Assembly (NCBI RefSeq): GCF_000003605.2
Contig: NW_003115454.1
Location: 42,254 to 67,301 of the forward strand
Reading direction: 5' to 3'
Length of the DNA stretch: 25,048 nt
Source of the DNA: Saccoglossus kowalevskii
Lineage: Eukaryota; Hemichordata; Enteropneusta; Harrimaniidae
This document shows positions 18,701 through 25,048 of the stretch, one piece after another (positions within the stretch are counted from its first letter, which is position 1; each line of letters starts with the position of its first letter). The notes below the pieces were generated by a model. The model had not been told where the DNA came from. It saw nothing but the letters and a program-made list of their open reading frames with translations, and did no database searches. A program made the translations under genes and the position numbers.

Positions 18701-21170
18701 AACTGGTGAGGTGCAAAACAGTATGACTGTATTTTATAACATTTGTTTTCTATTATCGGAGTCGTTACCGTTGTAGTAAAAACACTTATATTTATCTTAC
18801 GTAATATTATCCTTTGATCAAATAATGACGCAAAATAATTATGTCTTATGTCTGATCGATTGGTTTCGTTTTCGTTCATAAATTCCTCTCTCATATATGG
18901 AAGCACTTTGCTGACACACTTTTATCTTGACATTTCAAAGTGTATACACTGCTACAATATATTGCATAAATAAATTAATAACATGAACCCTTCCTTCTTG
19001 TGCAACTAAAGAGATAATACGCAACTATTTGATACTTCTTTCGGTGCACATAGACAATGAATGGCGGTGTGGAGTTGGAACTAGCCATCGATAATTGGGG
19101 TGACGATGCTCATATACGCACAAATACAGCACATTCAGCACTGGGTATTTGGCTCGAGTGAGCATTACTAAGCAATAACATGTGTTCATCCATGCATCGC
19201 CATGGTAACAATTCAAAAGTGGCGTACTATTTGACACATGTTACAAATTCCCAAATCTGTGTAGTTTATTGGTGTTTGAATTATTGACAAAATGAGTACA
19301 AAACGGATCTCAACAAGGTGAATTACGTAAGATAATTTTCTAAAATTGAAAATTACACAACCGACAACAAGAATTCACAAAATACTGATATACCAAATAC
19401 GGTGAACGGATGAAAAATACTCGTCTCAGTGAATAGAATTGCTTAATTAGTTACTATCCTAATTTGGCAATTACGCCTTTATTTCTAGTCATAATAACAC
19501 TAAAATAAATGATGACGCCATTTTGTTTGACAGCGTGATAATCATAAATATGACACCAGATTAAGGCCACCTGTTGCAACCAGCTAGCCGAGATTTGCTG
19601 ACGTCACGTTGAAGCACGATAATTATAACAAATATATTTCATTGACCTGCATGTTAGAGGAATTTTATAGATAAAATAAAAACCGCATGTATATTTACCC
19701 AATTTTAGGTATATGGCTCTTGTGGGCAACAAACTGATATGAATTCTATGTCCATACGTGCAACATTTAGTTTATCGTGGTATGTTGTGATGAATAAATG
19801 TTGGGTAATTATGTGTAGACCAACTGTGTATTATTTGTATTTTATTAAATCGGTACAGATTTGGTGAATACATTTATTTGTTGTTGTTCCGCCATTTTGT
19901 TCTTGGAGCACATGTGTGACTAGACCGCCATGACCGCCAGCAAAAAAAACAACACGGCTCCTACTGATTTCCGATAGTCGCAAAATGTGCCAGTCAAATA
20001 CTCGATTGCTAATTCAATTTATTTGAACTCCAATTTTGACCAACCACTCCAACATTTTGTAAGTTTTAAAAATGTTATGTCGAGGAATTTCTTAATATTG
20101 AATATTGAACAAATTTGGATTGGATTGTTTGTGATAATTCCGAATCATCTTTCTCGTCCTTCAGTCGTGGTTTCGGAAATACTAGTATGTTAAAAAGCAG
20201 GATTCACTGGAAATAATCCACGAACTGCTGCACTATTCAACTTGAATATCTATCCGAGCTCGGCAATGCTGACCTCGATGTCACACCTAACCAGAACCTC
20301 TGCTAACCATGTTTACTGTGCACATGGTGTCGCAGATATTATAGAATTGTTTGAACCCTTTATACGCCAAATTCGACTTCGGTTTGGTCCACACTTACAG
20401 GAAAATACTTACAATTGTGCCAAAATATTGTGCTCCAATATTTTGAATAGAACAAATCGTTTAAAATATCAAATGAAATGTGTTTGCTTGCTACTCCCGC
20501 CATTTCACGCAAAATAGTTCACTAACACACACTCGCTACAGTCACACACGGATCTGTTGGTGTAGACTGTGCAAATTTTATGTCAATTCTCCGAGTAAAT
20601 TTTTACAAGACAAATCAAAAATTTGGTACCAATATTTTAGCTTTGTGGCGACAATATTAGATTGCTGGAATCTCCGTCAAAACCCATTGTCTATGAACAA
20701 TATTCGACAGCGAAAAAACGCAACAAAAATGGTGAAATGAACAATAACATTTACGTGGCAGACCTCGGATGGCGGGCAACAGCTATAGTCTGTTCTTGGC
20801 CGAACAAATTTGTAAATAGAAGGAGTAATAGTTTTGATTAAACTCCAGTTCTTTTCCAATTTTTCATAATTATGAACACATACAAATACCACAACTAAGA
20901 ATATATACTGGCGACAGAGATGAGATTTTACAAACAATGGTAAATCTCGTGAACAACACAATTCCTACCTTTTCCTTCTTCATGAAACGACTGCAATTTT
21001 CCGTACATAGATTGTAAATTATCAATTAACTTGTCGAATCTGTCTTCTCTCTTCTCCCCGATATTATCCATGTTTTGAAACGCATTATTTGCTAGTTGTA
21101 CTTGCTGATAGTAATTGGGAAAGGCGTAAATGACACCAAAAAAGAGAGTTATTAAGATGACGCATCGCAT
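13368..21170 (-). CDS. DKK3: Dickkopf-3-like secreted protein with expanded repeat C-terminus (5 exons, complete)
   Basis: Exons 21170-20969, 18617-18310, 17207-16958, 16760-16616 and 15795-13368 join with GT-AG introns and matching phases (1, 0, 1, 2). They give 3333 nt, 1110 residues plus TAA. Residues 1-16 form a signal peptide (MRCVILITLFFGVIYA). A helix-prone segment follows, then an LLPPNYTNTT stretch with sequons at N82, N85, N101 and N110. The first Dickkopf Cys-rich domain has ten Cys (173-224). The second, colipase-like domain has ten Cys (237-306). Residues 341-425 are acidic; 505-860 are about ten 36-residue repeats. The C-terminal EYKVGEINVNKLLEEVDTLE resembles the conserved DKK3 tail. 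The LPPxY segment and tail point to DKK3 rather than DKK1/2/4. The family comprises secreted modulators linked to Wnt signalling, though DKK3's receptor role is unsettled. Vertebrate DKK3 is about 350 residues. Confidence 0.93.
14124..15188 (-). repeat. In-frame 108-bp coding repeat, about 10 copies
   Basis: The repeats encode 36-residue units of the form QPVPYQQNVPIIDPLKDNSY followed by ESIQEAIPPAGQTYES. Units 2-4 carry ESI...AGQ, units 5-8 carry ENL...ASQ. Unit 9 lacks five residues (ends PPVS) and unit 10 diverges after SIQEN. Near-identity at DNA level indicates recent expansion or homogenisation. Because 108 is a multiple of three, the array also leaves long open frames in other registers, which are not genes. 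Confidence 0.97.
15796..16615 (-). other. DKK3-like intron 4 (820 bp)
   Basis: It begins GTAAGA and ends CCTTTTTCAG. Its 5' half is the 70-bp junction repeat. A second AG acceptor (TTCTTTTAG) lies 12 bp upstream of the chosen one. Its use would add 12 nt, that is four codons with no frame change. Confidence 0.8.
16240..16660. repeat. 70-bp minisatellite overlapping the exon 4 splice donor, 6 copies
   Basis: Units start at 16240, 16309, 16379, 16449, 16519 and 16590 (69-71 bp each). The three units from 16309 are nearly identical; the first and last two are diverged. The last unit contains the authentic exon 4 end and donor (CTTACC on +, i.e. GGTAAG on -). The corresponding site in the three conserved units is CTTGCC (GGCAAG on -). 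The unit at 16519 keeps TTTACC (GGTAAA). The array therefore consists of copies of the exon-intron junction lying in intron 4. Confidence 0.92.
16616..16760 (-). CDS. DKK3: DKK3-like exon 4: colipase-like domain core
   Basis: This 145-nt exon is too short to show as an open frame. It is entered in phase 1 and left in phase 2. The acceptor is TTTTTTCTCTACAG and the donor is CGAG|GTAAGA. It encodes LQTTVCKARGEQGMTC, a basic/aromatic loop, and SECPCVAGLECQPLS. Its Cys (260, 270, 289, 291, 297) fill the CRD2 pattern completed by Cys306 in exon 5. Its 3' end is the source of the neighbouring 70-bp repeat. Confidence 0.93.
16958..17207 (-). CDS. DKK3: DKK3-like exon 3: first Dickkopf Cys-rich domain
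   Basis: This is a 250-nt exon, entry phase 0, exit phase 1, donor CCAG|GTGGGT. Ten Cys of CRD1 are at residues 173, 179, 185, 197, 200, 207, 213, 214, 219 and 224. The hallmark is ICNRDAECCPGSLCVFGRC. It is followed by GTFCDEDRDCLDNMCCAYEP, which starts the second domain (Cys 237, 243, 248, 249). The insertion GFWFWPNE between Cys 3 and 4 is unusually aromatic. Confidence 0.95.
17208..18309 (-). other. DKK3-like intron 2 (1102 bp) with a GC-rich island
   Basis: Most of the intron is AT-rich. The block at about 17775-17925 is clearly GC- and CpG-rich: it has GGGGGCGGAGC (GC-box-like), TGCGTCAC (CRE-like) and ACGCGCGCCGC. It could be an internal promoter or enhancer, or an inserted element. 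The plus-strand frame at 18075-18281 and minus frame at 17983-18174 show no homology. Confidence 0.5.
18310..18617 (-). CDS. DKK3: DKK3-like exon 2: LPPNY glycosylated segment and acidic Ser-rich linker
   Basis: This is a 308-nt exon, entry phase 1, exit phase 0, donor AAAG|GTATGT. It opens with VSDPKIRNVELLPPNYTNTT, then KNTTVVKLTVNNSAG and an FTTTNLL strand. The order NLxxLPPxYxNxT followed by a T-x-N-N-x-[TS]-G motif is characteristic of DKK3 upstream of the first Cys domain. The exon ends in an acidic Ser-rich tract (FDEFIQEEEDDTSSSMDEF). Confidence 0.92.
18618..20968 (-). other. DKK3-like intron 1 (2351 bp)
   Basis: The intron joins phase-1 exons. Its 3' end is TTGTACACAG. I see no further exon. 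Plus-strand open frames at 19987-20193, 20242-20517 and 20480-20740 have no recognisable homology and lie inside the intron. The part around 19870-20800 has the look of an old interspersed repeat, but no termini were found. Confidence 0.6.
20969..21170 (-). CDS. DKK3: DKK3-like exon 1: start codon, signal peptide, N-terminal helix
   Basis: This exon has 67 codons plus one base, donor AAAG|GTAGGA. The ATG at 21170 (A at -3) is chosen because a clean signal peptide begins there. The same frame also has an ATG at 21275 with a poor context, which would put 35 residues before the signal sequence. The mature part (NNAFQNMDNIGEKREDRFDK onward) is helix-prone, as in other DKK3 N-termini. Any non-coding 5' exon is not identified. 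Confidence 0.88.
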
Positions 21171-23166
21171 ATTGGTAACAATATTCCTAACTACATACAA
21201 TATAACTGGTTGTCGTGACTTCGATTTGATTGCCAGGCCCGCAATGATGTGTTGTTGTATAGCCCGATGTTGCATTAATGATGTCGTCAGTTTGAGTTTT
21301 GTTCTAGAAAAAGCTCAATTGACTCCCTAGCCAGGACTTATTTTGTATGAACATCAAACCAAAAATTGAACCACGGACTACTGCATATCATTAATTAGCT
21401 AATCATTGCAATGAATGCACCAATTACGATGATGAATTTTTAAATTTATTTCTAGTTGCTGATGCCGCATTGCAAACGATAAATTATCTAATCTTGTCCC
21501 GGTTAAGATTTACGATTAAAAAAGAGTTGTTTGATATTCTATGATGTTCAAAAATTATTTAGTCAGCGCCTTTGTGGGTTTTTTTTTCCAGATTTTAGGA
21601 AGTAACACAAACAAGTCGTGCACTAACAAAAAAACAATCATTCTGTTGTTGGCCCAATAAATACACCACTCGACGATGAATATTTTTAAAATTTACACAA
21701 CACATTAAATTCAACAACATAAAAGAAATCGACACATTAGTTTCATATATTTTCTTCAAAGTATCGATATACGTGGCGAGATGTTTTACACATTTTGAAT
21801 TTCTAGTAAAAACGTACCACCAGCAATGTTGCAATAATTCGAATTATGTTACACTCGTTTACCTAGGGAGTTGTGATTCAACCTGGCACAACCTGTTACC
21901 TGATTTGAATAAAATATTATAATCCTTTGAAACAATAAGAAAGTCGTCACAACATGTCGCAATAAGTTGAATGAGTGTCGACAATTGTTTATTAATATGC
22001 ATCATTTCAAAATTACTGTCATATTACTTGACGACAGTGTCACCCAATAATACTGTGCGTTATAATGACCATGACGAATAATTTGCGTTTTATTCGTATT
22101 CCAATACCAGCTGTAACCCGTTTGAGCAGGTCAATGTCTGAATATAACCGGTTGTGAATCACTAATTCATCATGGTGGCTCACATGTAAATATCCACATC
22201 GCCAGCCATAAATGATAAACTCATGTTGGTTGCAGCTGGATCAACACACTGTTGTGTCGCGTATTTACAGAAAATTAACAACTTGAAACATCGTCGTCTG
22301 TATGTATGTCTACTAGTCAGATCGGCATTTAAATAAAGAATATGAGTACTATAATTCATAGTCTGACCGTTTGTAGATGCCATAAAAACAACACAATTAA
22401 TACACAGGCATGGAAAACCAAAATGTTGTTTTAACAAAATATTAACATTACGGAGACGAATCATAAAAAAACAAACAAATATAAAACAATCTGTATAGAG
22501 GTTGATATTTTAATATTTGTTATCGTGGTGTTTTAATATTTAGTGTCAAACGTTGATAGAATCGTAGAAATATGACATCACAGTACTATCGACAGTATCA
22601 ACGCTTTAAGCTGAACGTGAATTGCGTCATGTGGACGTGTTAGTTGTCGTGTTAGTTACCCAGATATAATGAATGAGGCTTTGGCTCTAGATTGATAATT
22701 TTAATTCCTAAATATCACCCTGTGACACGAAACGCGCACATATAACGACATAAATAATGATATAATACTTTACTGTCGGCTTATCAACAAGTAAACCGGT
22801 TGTAGACAAAATAAATGTGCATATTAATAATAACAAATCGAAAAGAGGCTTACTGGCCACGCCAGTTAAAATCAGTGAAGGATAAACACAATGCATGCTG
22901 CGATGACGTCATTGTTATCAGGTGACATACGTCTATCCTCCTAAGAATTCACATTTTTATAATCAAAACCTTTGTGATACAACTTTAACGTGAAAACGGG
23001 TGAAAACAATTCGGAAAATGGGAACACACATAAGACAACATTTTAGCGGGGAAAATGTGAGAATTAATGTAGAAAATCAATTACTGCGGGATGGTTACAT
23101 ATTCTCTCACGGAGAGTCTGTGGAGATAAATATTATTGTTAAAATTAATAAATAAATAAATAATAA
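21171..23166. other. Upstream of the DKK3-like gene; no other gene recognised
   Basis: This probably contains the DKK3-like 5' UTR and promoter. No TATA box at a defensible distance, CpG island or upstream exon could be fixed. Minus open frames at 21595-21834, 22180-22464 and 22708-22896 show no homology and no domain signature. Confidence 0.4.
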
Positions 23167-23291
23167 TGTTCAGCATTTTGTCAACAACTAATCACAAGAC
23201 TGGTTACGAACCACATCGAGGTCACGACTCGATTAGCCTTGCTCAACTGGTTCGTAACCAGTCTTGTGATTGGTTGACAAAATGCTGAACA
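23167..23291. mobile_element. Foldback (inverted-repeat) element, 125 bp
   Basis: The left arm (23167-23213) starts TGTTCAGCATTTTGTCAA and ends GGTTACGAACCA. The right arm (23248-23291) is its reverse complement apart from a 3-nt indel plus about one substitution. The loop has a nested inverted pair, ATCGAG (23215-23220) and CTCGAT (23228-23233). The transcript or single strand would form a long hairpin. It is probably a MITE or foldback element. No clear target duplication was found. Confidence 0.85.
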
Positions 23292-23958
23292 GGCCACGCC
23301 TCCAACTGTGCCGTGCGTTCGGGCAAATCGTTAGGAATTCCTAAATGGAGTCAATTTGTGTAGTTTTCTTGATTTATTCTGCAGATATCGGTAAAATATT
23401 GATAAGACTTTGACGAAATGTGAAAGAGCAACTAATAATCTTCAACCTGGTATTTTTTATAGATTTTATTTTTCATTCTTTTCGTCTGATTTTTCGAGTT
23501 TAAAAAATGTGAGCTGGCAGGAGCCTTCATCCCTTGTCTATTTCTTACACCAAATACCAGCCGATACCCCCCCCCCCCGCTCATAGGAAGTGCGTACAGT
23601 TGATTATAGTTCCTGGGCTCCCTGTGATTCTACCTTATGCGGAATTGCGATTTCCAAATATGGAATGATTACACTAAAGCCAACAAAGCTGACAAAATAC
23701 AGTCACAAATTTAGACATCAAATATCCACAGAAACTAAGTAAAATGAAAAACTGCTGAAACTAATGCAGAACCTACCAGGTTAATAAGGTATATCGGAGA
23801 AATATGAGATGTACTCGTACTACTTACTACATGCGACACAACGAAAACAGAAAAAAATACTTACGTAGTAAGCAACTTTAAACATGGGAAACTTCAATAA
23901 ACAATGTCTACTGAGTATCAATAAATTACTTCAAACGTCTAAAGACATAACACAATAT
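23292..23958. other. No gene recognised; small palindrome and C12 tract
   Basis: TTAGGAATTCCTAA at 23331-23344 is a perfect 14-bp palindrome. A run of 12 C lies at 23567-23578. No coding or RNA feature is seen. Confidence 0.5.
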
Positions 23959-24630
23959 TGTCATGAATTTGTTTTCGCGTATCTGTTGACCGACTTAATT
24001 AGCTGATTATTAGCTGAATTGCTGTGTTATGTCTGTCGTCGTTTAGGCCTATTTGAAGTTTTGGACGGAACTTGGCTCAGTGATTTGGAACTAATTACGA
24101 GATAACCGCCGCTATTTAGACTTCTCATTTTGACAGTTGGTATCCGTAGTTATTAATGTAGTGAACGATTAATCAAAAGATATGACGTATTCAGTGCTTA
24201 GTGTGATTGGCTTTATGATTGAAGGTTACGCCCTAGAGTCTTTTTACTGCATTGTAATTGGTTAGAGTTTTGAAAATGAATAAAGTTGTTTTAGTTGGTC
24301 TTAGGGAGCACAGCACGATAGACTAGACGCAGTCTAAGTCGAGTGCAGTCCTGGAGATCCTTGGGGCGAGTGTTGACGCAGTCTAAGAGAGTCTTGGGTC
24401 AGCCTTGCGATAGTCTTGGGGATTTTTCCCCAGGGCGCTGTGTCTTATAGAGTGCTCGATTGACCGACTAAGACGAGAGCTGAAACGTATTTCGTTGTGT
24501 GTGTCTTATTTGACTGTAAAGTATAAGTGACTTCCCCGATCCCGTACCTCGAGGGGACGAGATATAGAGACGAGACGAGATCCCCCCTGGCGAGTGTGGA
24601 GAGCCCAGAGAGAAGATTTTCCCCCTGATA
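23959..24630 (+). mobile_element. Dispersed element, copy 2 (solo-LTR-like, 672 bp) with 4-bp TSD
   Basis: It starts TGTCATGAATTTG and ends CCCCCTGATA. It is flanked by ATAT at 23955-23958 and 24631-24634. It is the opposite-orientation partner of 2808-3497 and matches it end to end with scattered substitutions and small indels. Shared blocks include GGCCTATTTGAAGTTTTGGA, TTAATCAAAAGATATGACGT and TCCCCAGGGCGCTGTGTCTT. AATAAA is at 24279-24284. The minus open frame at 24468-24677 runs across its end and is not a gene. Confidence 0.82.
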
Positions 24631-24634
24631 ATAT

Positions 24635-25048
24635 CACAAATCTGACGAATGAACAACAGTATTACTACTGAACCCAATCAAATAGGATTATTTTTACAGA
24701 TTGAACCTATATATTTCGCTTTTGTGAATACTGACGCTGTCTTTTGAGCAGTAGGAAACAAATGTGTTGTGGAATTTTCCCTCCAATAACAAGCTCAATA
24801 ATGAAATACACAGAACTCTCCTTACATATTCCTTAGCTTTGTACAGTAAACCTGATGGTGTCTAAAGCCCATATGAACAGTATTGTAGAACTAGCAGGCG
24901 CCTTGTTCAGTCATAATAGTACCACACGCCCTGATCAATGTATGTTGTATCGTGAATGTAGATAGGTACATATGCCTTATTTATGTGAACTCTGATTCTT
25001 AAATCTAATTAGTCTATGCAGACTGAGTTCAGTGGAAAAAAATCTTTG
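24635..25048. other. No gene recognised
   Basis: This is AT-rich sequence without a supported exon, RNA gene or repeat. Confidence 0.4.

Noticed and set aside
20242-20517. Plus-strand 91-codon frame as a gene
   Set aside because: It lies inside DKK3-like intron 1, has no recognised motif or splice support, and is of a length expected by chance.

Overview
The window is AT-rich nuclear DNA of an animal, most likely a non-vertebrate (probably marine) species. It holds spliced genes with canonical GT-AG introns, a Dickkopf-3 homologue, tRNA-derived SINE-like fragments, minisatellites and dispersed elements with target-site duplications. It is not bacterial, and I cannot name the phylum from sequence alone. 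No rRNA, intact tRNA gene, CRISPR array or viral gene was recognised.

Two multi-exon genes can be rebuilt, both on the minus strand. (1) Left part, 5916 down to 158 and running off the left edge: seven exons (885 nt, 295 codons, all phases compatible) of a soluble bacterial-type solute-binding protein (SBP family 3, amino-acid-binding fold). It has both lobes but no ion-channel insertion between them, so it is not an ionotropic glutamate receptor. (2) Right part, 21170 down to 13368: a complete five-exon Dickkopf-3-like gene (3333 nt, 1110 residues). It has a signal peptide, an N-glycosylated N-terminal region, both ten-cysteine Dickkopf domains and a conserved C-terminal helix-like motif. 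Its last exon carries a very large insertion: an acidic stretch, then about ten nearly identical 36-residue repeats. The protein is about three times the length of vertebrate DKK3.

Layout. 1-160: a 26-28 bp tandem repeat in the SBP gene's last visible intron. 158-5916: SBP exons, with a SINE-like fragment and a 690-bp dispersed element in introns. 5917-12990: no gene recognised; it contains a TAAA microsatellite (7608-7727) and a 15-copy 25-bp minisatellite (8341-8712). 12992-21170: the DKK3-like gene. Its intron 4 holds a 70-bp minisatellite built from copies of the exon-4 splice-donor junction. 21171-25048: upstream intergenic DNA with a 125-bp foldback element (23167-23291) and a 672-bp inverted copy of the intronic element (23959-24630).

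The two genes share a strand, but nothing shows that they act together. The DKK3-like product should be secreted; the SBP-like product's N-terminus, and so its location, is not resolved. The most notable points are the repeat-expanded DKK3, the stand-alone eukaryotic SBP, the duplicated splice junction, and the element pair with separate 4-bp target-site duplications.
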